Notes under the pieces: generated by a model
What the model was told of the DNA's origin: nothing
What the model saw: the letters and a program-made list of their open reading frames with translations, nothing else
Database searches by the model: none
NCBI GenBank assembly: GCA_035690485.1
Contig: DASSKL010000093.1
Location: forward strand, 1 to 57,218
Length of the DNA stretch: 57,218 nucleotides
Reading direction: 5' to 3'
Source: Mycobacteriales bacterium
GTDB lineage: Bacteria; Actinomycetota; Actinomycetes; JAFAQI01; DASSKL01
Made by a program: the position numbers and the translations under genes
Shown: positions 1 to 8,590 of the stretch, piece by piece
Position numbering within the stretch: the first letter of the stretch is position 1
Layout: every line of letters starts with the position of its first letter

Positions 1-1518
1 GCGGCGGCGTACCCCGAGCTGTTGCGCACGGTGCGGACGGCGTTCGAGGTGCGGGCTGCGGACCTCGCGCTCTTCCGCGACCTCGGGCACTACGAGCTGC
101 ACCGGCTGACCCGCGAGGGTTACCAGCACCTCGACGAGGCCCCGGACGAGTTCCTCGCACTGCTGCACGACGTCGCCGTACCTACCCGCGTCGGCCCTCA
201 GCACGGTGACGAGCTGCTGCGGGAGGCGCTCCAGACCGCCGGCCGGCAGGACGCGATCGTGCTGCCGCTGCACAGCGAGGGGCGTCTGGTCGGCCAGCTG
301 TGCCTCTACGACCGCACCGGCATGGTCGCGTTCGAGGACGGCGAGCTCGCGGTCGCGTCCGCGATCGCAGCCGAGGTGGTGGGCTTCCTCGACCGGACGG
401 CACTGGTCGAGTCGTTGCGCGACGAGCGTCGCAAGCTCGCCGACATCATCGGGTCCACCTCCGACGGGATCCTGACGCTGGCGGCCGACGGGACCATCGA
501 CAGCTGGAACACCGGCATGGCGGCGATCACCGGCTACCCGGCCGGCGACATGGTCGGCACCGCCCACTTCGGCCAGCTGCGCCCTCGTGACGCGGCCGGC
601 AACGACCTCTACCTCGAGCATTGGGCCAGCCGCGACAGCGCGCTGCCGACCGAGATGCAGGTCATCACGGCTGCCGGTGAGACGGTGTGGCTGTCCTGCT
701 CCTACACGGCGGTGCCGACGTCCGACGGGCGCCCGGGGACCTGCATCATCGTCGCCCGCAACGTCACCCAGCTGCGCGACCTGGAGCGGCTCAAGGACGA
801 CTTCGTCGCGGTGGTCTCGCACGAGCTGCGGACGCCGTTGTCGTCGATCAAGGGCTGGACCAACACACTGATCACCCGCCGCGAGCGGATGACCGCGGAG
901 CAACAGGCCGACGGGCTGCAGGCGATCTCGCGCCAGGCGCACCGGCTCGAGCAGCTGGTGCTCAACATCCTCGAGGCCTCGCGGATCGAGGCCGGGATGC
1001 GCGGCGTCGACGAAACCGTCGACGTCTCCCACGTCGTCCGCAAGGTCGTCGAGGACGTGACCGCGCTCTTCCCGAGCCGCCTCATCCGGGCCGCCGGGAT
1101 CGACGCGCCGACCCTCGCGCTGGGCCAGCACGTGTGGGTCGAGCGCTCGGTGGCCAACCTCCTGTTCAACGCGGTGAAGTACTCACCCGAGGACCAGCCG
1201 GTCGAGGTGCAGGTCGACTGGGTCGGCACCGAGGTGTCGATCGTCGTCACGGACCGCGGCACCGGCATCCCCCAGGACGCCACCGAGCGCATCTTCCAGC
1301 GCTTCGAGAGGTTGCCGGGGGCGCAGACCCAGACCGGTACCGGCCTCGGCCTCTACATCACCCGCCAGCTCGTCGGCGCCATGAACGGCACGGTCGACGT
1401 GCACCCCAACCCGGTCGGCGGCAGCGTGTTCACGCTGCGACTCCAGGCGGCCGCCCTGCGCGTCCCGGAACAGATGCGCGCGGACACCTGGACCAGCAGG
1501 CTACGGCTCGTCGACTGA
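1..1518 (+). CDS. Sensor histidine kinase, GAF-PAS-HisKA-HATPase (5' end outside window)
   Basis: The frame is open from the first base, so the true start is probably upstream; a TTG at 22 is the first possible start inside the window. The N-terminal part looks like a GAF domain (about residues 1-130), followed by a PAS domain (about 140-250). The H-box reads FVAVVSHELRTPLSSIKGW, with the phospho-accepting His. The ATPase domain has an N-box (NLLFNAVKYS) and G-boxes (DRGTGIP and TGTGLGLYI). No transmembrane segment is visible in this part, so a cytosolic sensor is likely, but the missing N-terminus could change that. No response regulator lies next to it in the window. The following gene starts 30 bases downstream and looks unrelated in function. 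The family assignment is firm; the signal sensed is unknown. Confidence 0.9.
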   Translation, partial: AAAYPELLRTVRTAFEVRAADLALFRDLGHYELHRLTREGYQHLDEAPDEFLALLHDVAVPTRVGPQHGDELLREALQTAGRQDAIVLPLHSEGRLVGQLCLYDRTGMVAFEDGELAVASAIAAEVVGFLDRTALVESLRDERRKLADIIGSTSDGILTLAADGTIDSWNTGMAAITGYPAGDMVGTAHFGQLRPRDAAGNDLYLEHWASRDSALPTEMQVITAAGETVWLSCSYTAVPTSDGRPGTCIIVARNVTQLRDLERLKDDFVAVVSHELRTPLSSIKGWTNTLITRRERMTAEQQADGLQAISRQAHRLEQLVLNILEASRIEAGMRGVDETVDVSHVVRKVVEDVTALFPSRLIRAAGIDAPTLALGQHVWVERSVANLLFNAVKYSPEDQPVEVQVDWVGTEVSIVVTDRGTGIPQDATERIFQRFERLPGAQTQTGTGLGLYITRQLVGAMNGTVDVHPNPVGGSVFTLRLQAAALRVPEQMRADTWTSRLRLVD

Positions 1519-1548
1519 CGTCGAGGGCGTCATGGTGAGATCGACCCC

Positions 1549-2577
1549 ATGACCGAACAGCTCCGTGGCCTCGACCTCGACCGGGTCACGCCCTGGCTCG
1601 TCGACCACGTCCCCGGCGTCAAGGGGCCGATCACCGCGCGCCTGATCGCCGGCGGCCGATCGAACCTCACCTTTCAGCTGACCGACGCCGCGGGTCGCAA
1701 TCTCGTCTTGCGCCGCCCGCCGACCGGCAACGTGCTGGCGACCGCGCACGACATGGGGCGGGAGTTCCGGCTCATCTCGGCGCTGCACCCGACGCCCGTC
1801 CCCGTCCCCGCGCCACTGGGGCTGTGCACCGACGAGTCGGTCAACGACGCCGACTTCTATCTCATGGACTTCGTCGAGGGTGTCGTCGTCGACGGGCCGA
1901 TCGCCGCCGAGAAACTCGACGAACCCGCGCGCCGTGAGGCGGGCCTCGACCTGGCCCGGGTGGCCGCCGCGCTGCACGCCGTCGACGTCGACGAGGTCGG
2001 CCTCGGCGACCTGGCCAAGCGCGAGGACTACCTCGGCCGCCAGCTGCGGCGCTGGTCGAAGCAGTACAAGAGCGTCGAGAGCCGCTCCATCCCCGCGGTC
2101 GACGAGGCCTTCGAGCGGCTGTCGGCGCAGGCGCCCCCGCAGCGCTACACCGGGATCGTGCACGGCGACTACCGGCTCGGCAACGTGCTCGTCGGGGCTG
2201 CCGACGGCCGGGTGAAGGCCGTCCTCGACTGGGAGCTGTGCACGCTCGGTGACGTGCTGGCCGACGTCGGCTGGATGCTCGCCTACTGGGCGACCTCGAC
2301 CGACGACGCGGCTGGTCTGGTGGCGCCGTATCCCTCAGGTTTCGTCTCGCGGGCCGAGATGCTCGACCGCTACGCCGCCGACACCGGCCGCGACCTCTCG
2401 GACATGCCCTACTACGTCGCGTTCGCGCAGTGGCGGATGGCCTGCATCATGGAGGGGGTATACGCCCGCTTCAAGGCGGGCGTCATGGGTGACCAGTCCG
2501 ACGTCGACGTCGAAGCGCTGGGCTCGCTCACGGTCGAGCGCGCCGAGGCTGCGGTGGCCACCTTGCGCGATCGGTGA
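1549..2577 (+). CDS. APH-family phosphotransferase (acyl-CoA dehydrogenase-associated type)
   Basis: This is a 342-residue protein kinase-like enzyme of the aminoglycoside phosphotransferase superfamily. The catalytic loop IVHGDYRLGNVLV carries the HxD...N signature and is followed by the metal-binding VLDWELCTLGD. The glycine-rich N-terminal segment RLIAGGRSNLTF and the overall length match the branch often found with fatty-acid and acyl-CoA dehydrogenase genes (ACAD10/FadE36-like), which phosphorylates small molecules rather than antibiotics. The ATG start at 1549 lies 30 bases after the kinase gene. The stop overlaps the GTG of the next gene (GTGA), so the two are probably co-transcribed. 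The substrate cannot be told from the sequence. Confidence 0.85.
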   Translation: MTEQLRGLDLDRVTPWLVDHVPGVKGPITARLIAGGRSNLTFQLTDAAGRNLVLRRPPTGNVLATAHDMGREFRLISALHPTPVPVPAPLGLCTDESVNDADFYLMDFVEGVVVDGPIAAEKLDEPARREAGLDLARVAAALHAVDVDEVGLGDLAKREDYLGRQLRRWSKQYKSVESRSIPAVDEAFERLSAQAPPQRYTGIVHGDYRLGNVLVGAADGRVKAVLDWELCTLGDVLADVGWMLAYWATSTDDAAGLVAPYPSGFVSRAEMLDRYAADTGRDLSDMPYYVAFAQWRMACIMEGVYARFKAGVMGDQSDVDVEALGSLTVERAEAAVATLRDR

Positions 2578-3215
2578 ACCTGGCCGCGATGTCGGCCGAT
2601 GATGAACGAGTGACCACTCTGGGCGAGGAGTTCGCGCGCGCGCTCGACGCTGCTCGCGACGGCTCCGAGTGGGGCTTCGTCGAGCTGTTCCGCTCGGTGC
2701 AACCGGCGTTGCTGCGTTACCTCGGCGCGCTCGCCGGCCCGCTCGCCGAGGACGTCGCGGCGGAAACCTGGTTACGCGTCGTACACGACCTCGCGCGGTT
2801 CGAGGGCGACGAGGACGGTTTCCGCGCCTGGGTGTTCACGATCGCCCGGCACCGCTGGCTCGATGCGCGCCGCGCCGCTGCGCGCCGTCCGCCGGAGGTG
2901 TACGACGGGGGCGAGGCCCTCGCCGAGATCCCGTCGAGCGAGGTCGTGGCCGACGCCGTGGAGGAGGCGATGTCCACGGAAGCAGCGCTTCAGCTGATCG
3001 CCACGCTTCCGCCGGACCAGGCCGAGGCCGTGCTGCTGCGGGTCGTCGGCGGGCTCGACGTCGACCGCGTCGCCGCGATCATGGGCAAGCGTCCCGGCCA
3101 CGTCCGCGTGCTGTCCCACCGGGGGCTGAAGCGTCTCGCCGTGCTCGTGCAAGATCCCGCCGGGTCGGGCCACGTTGTAACGCAGCGCAACCACCCGACG
3201 GTTGGACGGGTGTGA
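2574..3215 (+). CDS. ECF-family RNA polymerase sigma factor
   Basis: This is a 213-residue sigma-70 family protein. Region 2 is visible at about residues 45-100 (AEDVAAETWLRVVHDL, then FRAWVFTIARHRWLD, the usual RNA polymerase-binding and -10 recognition helices). Region 4 is at about 140-190 (LPPDQAEAVLLRVVGG, then a helix-turn-helix ending VRVLSHRGLKRL). Regions 1 and 3 are absent, as in ECF factors. The GTG start overlaps the stop of the upstream kinase gene; an ATG 15 bases further in (2589) is an alternative. Its stop overlaps the ATG of the next gene (TGATG), so the membrane protein downstream is the obvious candidate regulator. A short tail after region 4 is not typical. The sigma family is firm; the regulon is unknown. 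Confidence 0.9.
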   Translation: MNLAAMSADDERVTTLGEEFARALDAARDGSEWGFVELFRSVQPALLRYLGALAGPLAEDVAAETWLRVVHDLARFEGDEDGFRAWVFTIARHRWLDARRAAARRPPEVYDGGEALAEIPSSEVVADAVEEAMSTEAALQLIATLPPDQAEAVLLRVVGGLDVDRVAAIMGKRPGHVRVLSHRGLKRLAVLVQDPAGSGHVVTQRNHPTVGRV

Positions 3216-3970
3216 TGGACGACGAGATGATCGAGCGCCTTCTGGCCTCGCCCGCGACGGCCGCCGAGGAGGCGCCGGAGCTGGCCATGCTGCTCGCCGC
3301 CGCATCGACCTACCCGACCGACCTCGGTCCCGTTGCCGGTCAGGAGGCGGCGCTCGCCGCCTTCCGCGCCGGCGGGGTGGCCGCCCCCCCGCGTAGGAAG
3401 CGCATGCTCGGTAAGGCCCTGGCCGCAAAGACTCTCGCCATGCTCGGCGCCGGCACGTTGGTCCTCGGCGGAGGTGTCGCCGCGGCCGCTGCCGCCGACA
3501 CTCTCCCGGTACCCGCCCAGAATGCGATCTCGGGCGCAGCCAGCCACGTCGGGCTCGACTTCCCGAGCCATGCCCAGGGCAACCACCACGGCTGGCAGAA
3601 CAGCAACAACCCGCACCACCAAGGCAACGGCAACGACAACCAGGGCACCGACAACGGCAACAAGGACAACGGCAACCAGCCCGACAACCACGGTGCCTAC
3701 GTCTCCGGTGTCGCCCGTAGCGCCTCCCCTGGCCCGGGCCACGGAAAGACGGTCTCTGACGCGGCGCACAGCCAGGACGGCAAGCCGACGCCGGCACAGA
3801 GCCACGGCCCTGACGCCAACGCCACCGACCACGGCGCGACCAACCAGTCCCAGGCCGGGGACGGCGCCCCCGAGCCCCAGGAGAACGAGACCTCCGAGGC
3901 GCCGGAGACCGACACGTCCGGTGCTCCGTCGGGGCTCGGTTCCGGCCACGCGCCCGGCTCGCACGGCTGA
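3215..3970 (+). CDS. Single-pass membrane protein with Asn/His/Gly-rich extracytoplasmic tail, putative sigma-factor partner
   Basis: The ATG at 3215 overlaps the stop of the ECF sigma gene, giving 251 residues. Residues 1-60 form an acidic, helical cytoplasmic part. A basic stretch (PPRRKRMLGK) is followed by one hydrophobic segment (about residues 72-95, ending GGGVAAAAAADT). The rest is a low-complexity chain rich in Asn, His, Gly, Asp and Gln, then a Pro/Ser/Glu-rich end. No His-Cys-Cys zinc anti-sigma motif is present, so if it controls the sigma factor it does not use the usual ZAS fold. Translational coupling suggests a partnership; the function is inferred from position only. The Asn/His-rich tail could bind metal or sit in the cell wall, but this is speculative. 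Confidence 0.7.
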   Translation: MDDEMIERLLASPATAAEEAPELAMLLAAASTYPTDLGPVAGQEAALAAFRAGGVAAPPRRKRMLGKALAAKTLAMLGAGTLVLGGGVAAAAAADTLPVPAQNAISGAASHVGLDFPSHAQGNHHGWQNSNNPHHQGNGNDNQGTDNGNKDNGNQPDNHGAYVSGVARSASPGPGHGKTVSDAAHSQDGKPTPAQSHGPDANATDHGATNQSQAGDGAPEPQENETSEAPETDTSGAPSGLGSGHAPGSHG

Positions 3971-4007
3971 TCACGGACTGCCCGCCTCACCGCAACCTCG
4001 ACGCTGT

Positions 4008-4035
4008 GGGGGTGCCGACTCGCCCCGGCACCCCC
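4008..4035 (+). terminator. Hairpin terminator-like repeat after the sigma/membrane-protein pair
   Basis: A perfect 10-bp stem (GGGGGTGCCG pairing with CGGCACCCCC) with an 8-base loop lies 38 bases after the membrane-protein stop and before the next gene. There is no T-run after it, as is common in GC-rich actinobacteria. It probably ends the sigma operon; the rest of the 3971-4092 gap shows nothing else. Confidence 0.6.
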
Positions 4036-4092
4036 GCACCGTCGGGGTAACTGTCGGATCGAGGACCTGCCGGTCCGACGTAGCCTGGTGGC

Positions 4093-5037
4093 GTGATCAG
4101 CCCGCTGCTCGAGCTAGCCGGCGCGGTCGAGGCGGACCCGCCTGACCGCGGTGTCGCCGCGCACTACGGCGACCCCTACCGCGAGCAGCGTCAGCTCGCC
4201 GAGCATGCGGCACTCGTCGATCGCAGCAACCGGGGCATCCTGCGGGTCAGCGGCCCCGACCGGTTGTCCTGGTTGCACTCGCTGACCAGCCAGCACCTCA
4301 GCCACCTGCCGCCGCACGAGCCGGTGCAGGGGCTCGTCCTCGACCCGCACGGCCACGTGGAGCACCACTTCACGGCGTACGACGACGGCACGTCCACCTG
4401 GCTCGACGTCGAGCCAGGCACGGCCGAGTCACTGCTCGGCTACCTGAAGTCGATGGTGTTCATGCTGCGGGTCGAGCCGGCGGACGTGACCGACGCATGG
4501 GCGCTGCTCACCGTCGGTGGGCCCGAGTCGCCCGCGATCGAGGGAGCTCGCCACCTGCCGTGGGGCAGCGACGTTCTGGTGCCACGCGCAGAGATGCGCC
4601 GGTTCCAGGAAGACCTCGGTCTGCCGGTCGCCGGCATGGACGCGTTCGAGGCGTTGCGCGTCGCCGCGCATCGGCCCCGGCTCGGCAAGGAGACCGACCA
4701 CCGCACGATCCCGCACGAGCTCGGCTGGATCGGCACCGCCGTCCACCTCGACAAGGGCTGCTACCGCGGGCAGGAGACCGTCGCCCGGGTGCACAACCTC
4801 GGCCGCCCGCCCCGGCGTCTGGTCTTCCTCCACCTCGACGGCAGTGACTCGACCCTGCCCGCGACCGGCGACCCGGTGTCGTCGGACGATCGCCAGGTCG
4901 GTTACGTCGGCACCGCCGTACGCCATTACGAGCTGGGTCCGGTGGCGCTCGCGGTCGTGAAGCGCAACACCCCCGACGACGCGGAGCTGATCGCCGGCGG
5001 CGTCCCGGCCAAGGTGGAGCGCGTCGTCGACGTCTGA
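4093..5037 (+). CDS. ygfZ: YgfZ/GcvT-like folate-binding iron-sulfur protein
   Basis: This is a 314-residue protein with the YgfZ signature KGCYRGQE (about residue 220), which contains the conserved cysteine. The family binds folate and helps assembly or repair of some Fe-S enzymes. The N-terminal half resembles the aminomethyltransferase fold (LVDRSNRGILRVSGPDRLSWLHSLTSQ), but the protein is shorter than GcvT and carries the YgfZ motif, so a glycine-cleavage role is unlikely. The GTG start at 4093 is chosen because the preceding bases hold no better start. The next gene runs toward it and ends 7 bases away. Fe-S support function is known for the family, not shown here. Confidence 0.85.
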   Translation: MISPLLELAGAVEADPPDRGVAAHYGDPYREQRQLAEHAALVDRSNRGILRVSGPDRLSWLHSLTSQHLSHLPPHEPVQGLVLDPHGHVEHHFTAYDDGTSTWLDVEPGTAESLLGYLKSMVFMLRVEPADVTDAWALLTVGGPESPAIEGARHLPWGSDVLVPRAEMRRFQEDLGLPVAGMDAFEALRVAAHRPRLGKETDHRTIPHELGWIGTAVHLDKGCYRGQETVARVHNLGRPPRRLVFLHLDGSDSTLPATGDPVSSDDRQVGYVGTAVRHYELGPVALAVVKRNTPDDAELIAGGVPAKVERVVDV

Positions 5038-5044
5038 CCGGCGC

Positions 5045-5746
5045 TCAGCCGGCGGCCTGCGCCACGAGCGCCCGCATCGCTGCCCGCTCCCGTGCCGAGG
5101 CGTTCACGTCGCCCTCGCGCAGCGCCGCCACCGGCCCCAGCCAGCGCGCCGCACCTTGCCGGTCGACCGCGCCCAGGAACGCGTTGAGGAACAGCGACCG
5201 TCCCGCCGCCGTCACCAGGCGCTGCGCCAGCTGCGCCGGCGGCGGGGAGAAGCAGGCGAGGATCACCCAGGACTCCGCGACGTCAGCGTCTCTCGGCCCC
5301 TTTGCCAGGCCGCTCCAGTCGATGAGCACCGGCCCCCGGTCGCTGAGGATCACGTTGCCCGGATGCAGGTCGCGGTGCAGCAGGCCGGTGCCGATGCCGT
5401 ACGGCGCGGGCAACGGCGCTCCCTCCGGCACCGGCACCGCGTCGAGCTGGCGGTGCAGCTGAGCGAGCAGCCGCCCGCCCGCCCGCACGCGCCACGGGCG
5501 ACGGGCGACGTCGTCGAGCAGTGTGGGCCCCGAGACCTTCTCCATGACGATGTCGCCGCCTTCGGCGTGCACCACGTGCGGCACCGCCACTCCGTGCCGG
5601 GCCGCCCACAGCATCGCCTCCGCCTCGCGGGCGCAGTCCGGTGTGCCTTGCCATCGGGCGAGGAAGTCGTCGCGGTAGCGGCGCAGCACCGTCCCGTCAC
5701 CGAGGTCGTAGACGTCGGCGGCGCGGCCGGAGGCAAGCAGATCCAC
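5045..5746 (-). CDS. Small APH/choline-kinase-like phosphotransferase
   Basis: About 233 residues starting at a GTG at 5746. The frame stays open further upstream, but that part is translated from the Nudix gene on the other strand and looks like its shadow. The kinase-like core is clear: catalytic loop LLHRDLHPGNVIL (HxD...N), metal-binding VLIDWSGLAKG, and an N-lobe segment VLRRYRDDFLARW. The protein is shorter than most aminoglycoside kinases and has a reduced C-lobe, so the substrate is unknown. It diverges from the Nudix gene with only 16 bases between the start codons, so at least one of the two messages is probably leaderless or the promoters overlap. Confidence 0.75.
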   Translation of the reverse strand: MDLLASGRAADVYDLGDGTVLRRYRDDFLARWQGTPDCAREAEAMLWAARHGVAVPHVVHAEGGDIVMEKVSGPTLLDDVARRPWRVRAGGRLLAQLHRQLDAVPVPEGAPLPAPYGIGTGLLHRDLHPGNVILSDRGPVLIDWSGLAKGPRDADVAESWVILACFSPPPAQLAQRLVTAAGRSLFLNAFLGAVDRQGAARWLGPVAALREGDVNASARERAAMRALVAQAAG

Positions 5747-5762
5747 GCGAGCATCATGCAGG

Positions 5763-6395
5763 ATGGGCCCGGTGTGGGCCCTCGACGACGAGCTGCGTGC
5801 GCAGGTGGCGCGGGCGCTGCAGGGCTTCGAGCGACGCCCCGCGTCCGATGCCGGCGACCTCAAGCAGGCGGCCGTCGCGATCACCGTGGTGCGCGCCCGC
5901 ACCGGACGGGCGGCGTTCCTGCTGACGCACCGCTCGACCAGGCTGCGCCGCCACTCCGGCCAGTGGGCGCTGCCCGGCGGGCGGCTCGACGAGGGCGAGA
6001 CAGCGGTGCAGGCGGCGCTGCGGGAGCTGCACGAGGAGCTCGGCATCGCGCTGCCGGTCGACTGCGTGCTCGGCCTGCTCGACGACTACGTGACTCGGTC
6101 CGGCTACGTCATGACGCCGGTCGTCGTCTGGGGAGCGGGCGCTGGGCACCCGGTGCCCAACCCCGACGAGGTGGCGTCGGTCCACTACGTGCCGCTCGAC
6201 CACATCACCCGGCCGGAGAACCCGATCATCGTCGACGAGCCGGGCAACCCCGACCCGGTCATGCGGCTACGCCTGCAGAACCGCTTCATCCACGCGCCGA
6301 CGGCGGCGGTCCTCTACCAGTTCGCCGAGGTCTGCCTGTGCGGGCGGGCGACGCGGGTCGCGCACCTCGGCCAGCCCCGCTTCACCTGGCGCTGA
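5763..6395 (+). CDS. Nudix hydrolase
   Basis: A 210-residue protein with a full Nudix box: GGRLDEGETAVQAALRE followed by LHEELGI, matching GX5EX7REUXEEXGU. The lead-in LLTHRSTRLRRHSGQWALPGG resembles the CoA pyrophosphatase subgroup, which would give 4'-phosphopantetheine and adenosine 3',5'-bisphosphate from CoA, but the subgroup is tentative. Nudix enzymes hydrolyse nucleoside diphosphates linked to another group, using the Glu residues to hold Mg2+. The ATG start at 5763 faces the GTG start of the kinase gene. The stop is 7 bases from the end of the convergent sedolisin gene. Confidence 0.85.
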   Translation: MGPVWALDDELRAQVARALQGFERRPASDAGDLKQAAVAITVVRARTGRAAFLLTHRSTRLRRHSGQWALPGGRLDEGETAVQAALRELHEELGIALPVDCVLGLLDDYVTRSGYVMTPVVVWGAGAGHPVPNPDEVASVHYVPLDHITRPENPIIVDEPGNPDPVMRLRLQNRFIHAPTAAVLYQFAEVCLCGRATRVAHLGQPRFTWR

Positions 6396-6402
6396 CCGGC
6401 GG

Positions 6403-8517
6403 TCAGCGCGCCCAGCACCGAGGTTGCCCGTCGAGCAGCACCGGACAGGTGCCGCGCGGGCCGACCGCCTCGCTGGTGCGCCACACGTCGGTGTTGCCGG
6501 CGCCGTCGGCCGCCTGCACCTGCAGCTGGTAGATACCGCTCGGCGGCACGCCCACCAGCAGCGAGCGGCTGTCGCTCGCGTAGGTCGTCAACCACGGCGA
6601 GCCGTTGCGCAGCAGCACGATCGTGTAACCGAGCCCCGACGGCGTGCCGCCGTCGGTCGCGCTCCAACCGGCGGTCAGCAGGCCGTCGGCGTACCTGCTG
6701 AGCGTTGCCGTGCCGACGGGCGTGGTGGTGTCGAGCACGACCGGCGCCGTCGTCACGTCGCAACCGCCGGACGTGCGCAGCGCGAAGCCGATCGGCTGCC
6801 CGCCCGGCGACACGGTCGTCGATGCCGTCTGCGGAGGCGAACCCGCGGCCGCGGACGTGCAGTCGGTCACTCCCTGACCGACCGCATAGCCCGTGCCGCC
6901 GACCGTCGTCGGCACACCGAGCGCCACGCTGACCGTGCTCGCGCGGGTGCCGGACGGCGCGACGATCGCCGGCTGCAGGAGATCGCCGGTCAGTGTGTCC
7001 CACTGCGGGCTGCCGAGCCCGGTCACCAGGTCGTAGCCGAGACCCGCCGGGAACAGCCCGTTGCTCCCGGTGACCACGTCACGGAAGGCCTCCGGGTGCG
7101 CGTAGAGCGCCGGGTGCACGTCACCGATCCCCGTCGTCACGCCGCGCGCGGCGAGCGCACCGGCGAACATGCCCGCCTGCAGCGGTGCACCCAGGCTGGT
7201 CCCGCCGGCCGCCCACCACAGCTCGCTGCCCGGGCCGCCGCCCGACCAGTAGACCGCGAAGCCGTTCTGCGGGTCGGCGACGGCGGAGATGTCCGGCACG
7301 AGCCGCCGGTCCGGCAGGCCGGGCACGCCGCGCTGCCAGGCGGGCCTCGTGAACAGGGCCGACACGCCGCCGCCACTGCCGGCGACCGGCGTCGCGCTGA
7401 GCAGGCTCGGCCCCCACGCCGTCTCCGCCCAGCCCGTGCTCGACTGGCGCAGCGTGGTGCCGCCGACGCCGACTACGTACGGCGAGGATGCCGGGAAGTC
7501 CACGGACACGGCGTCCGCGTACGGCGTGCCGGCCGGGCAGTCCCAGACCGACGCGTCGCCGGAGGCGGCGAACACCGTCACGCCGAGCGCGGCGAGCCGG
7601 GCGATCTGGTCGTTCATGGCGAGGATCTGCGTGCGCCCGAGGTCCTGCTCGCAGTCGCCCCACGACGTCGTCACGACGCTGATCGGCACTCCGGCCTGCA
7701 CGTCGTCGGCGATCCGCTTCCAGACGAGCACCCCGCCCGTGGCGTCGTTCGTGCTCACGTAGACGCGCTGCGCCGCTCCGGGGGCCGCCGAGGTGATGGC
7801 CTCCTGGTCGAGGGCGACCTCGAAGTCGTCGCCGGCAGCAGCCGGTCGGGTGACCGAGGCGCCGTTGACGGAGATCGCGGTCAAGGTCGGCACCGGCAGC
7901 CCGTTGGCGTTGGCGTAGTTGACCAGGTCGCCGCCGTTCGCCGTACCGGCGAGCTGCGGCCAGCCGCTGAACTGCACGCTGGCGACGGTCGCGCCGGTGC
8001 CCGCCGCCGCCGGGGCGAACGAGCCGTAGGCCGCGTTGATCTGGGTCGGCGCGAGCGTGCTCGACAGGCGCGGCCCGAGCGGCCCGTCGGCCGTCGCGCG
8101 GTGCCGGAACAGTGGCCGCTGCTGGAGGCCGATCACCGCGCGCGCGTCCGCGACGAGCGCTGCGGGGAGCTGCCCGTGCGGGAACACCGCGGCCGCCTGC
8201 TCGGCGCCGCCCGACGCGGTGACCGTCCACGGGCTGGAGCTGGTCACGGCCAGGCCGTGCGCGCGCAGCCACCGGGTGACACGGTCGCGGGCCGCGCTCG
8301 ACGGGGCGACGTGTTGCAGGGCGGCGATCCTTTCGGCCAGCGCGTGGGGGCCGTGGGTGGCGAGGGCGTCGAGCCCGGCCGGGTTGCTCGGCGTCAGGGC
8401 GATCGTCACATCGACGTCGGGGCCGGGGTCGGCGTGCGCGGGCAGCGCGCTCAGCGTGAGGGGCGCGGCCAGGAGTCCGGACAGCAGCGCGCCGGCGACA
8501 CGGTGGAGCGGATGCAC
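6403..8517 (-). CDS. Secreted sedolisin-type serine peptidase (S53) with propeptide
   Basis: The GTG at 8517 is chosen because it opens a clear signal peptide (VHPLHRVAGALLSGLLAAP...ALPAHA); upstream codons in the same frame do not look protein-like. A pro-kumamolisin-like propeptide follows. The catalytic domain has the S53 Glu/Asp pair (FEVALDQEAI), the oxyanion Asp (ASGDASVWDCP), the nucleophile Ser (GGTSLGAP) and the calcium-site segment FRDVVTGSNG. The last 150 or so residues look like an Ig- or fibronectin-like domain ending in a Cys-containing tail. About 704 residues in total. Family members are acid-active endopeptidases processed after export. Cleavage sites and target are unknown. 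It converges with the Nudix gene. Confidence 0.9.
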   Translation of the reverse strand: MHPLHRVAGALLSGLLAAPLTLSALPAHADPGPDVDVTIALTPSNPAGLDALATHGPHALAERIAALQHVAPSSAARDRVTRWLRAHGLAVTSSSPWTVTASGGAEQAAAVFPHGQLPAALVADARAVIGLQQRPLFRHRATADGPLGPRLSSTLAPTQINAAYGSFAPAAAGTGATVASVQFSGWPQLAGTANGGDLVNYANANGLPVPTLTAISVNGASVTRPAAAGDDFEVALDQEAITSAAPGAAQRVYVSTNDATGGVLVWKRIADDVQAGVPISVVTTSWGDCEQDLGRTQILAMNDQIARLAALGVTVFAASGDASVWDCPAGTPYADAVSVDFPASSPYVVGVGGTTLRQSSTGWAETAWGPSLLSATPVAGSGGGVSALFTRPAWQRGVPGLPDRRLVPDISAVADPQNGFAVYWSGGGPGSELWWAAGGTSLGAPLQAGMFAGALAARGVTTGIGDVHPALYAHPEAFRDVVTGSNGLFPAGLGYDLVTGLGSPQWDTLTGDLLQPAIVAPSGTRASTVSVALGVPTTVGGTGYAVGQGVTDCTSAAAGSPPQTASTTVSPGGQPIGFALRTSGGCDVTTAPVVLDTTTPVGTATLSRYADGLLTAGWSATDGGTPSGLGYTIVLLRNGSPWLTTYASDSRSLLVGVPPSGIYQLQVQAADGAGNTDVWRTSEAVGPRGTCPVLLDGQPRCWAR

Positions 8518-8590
8518 ACACCGACTATCGGGGGTGGACCGCCCGTTATTACGCGTTTCCGCGAAACCACCGCACGTCGCGGCGTTCCGG

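Noticed and set aside
5747-6046. N-terminal extension of the small APH kinase upstream of GTG 5746
   Set aside because: This part is the reverse of the Nudix gene and reads as Arg/Ser-rich non-protein sequence.
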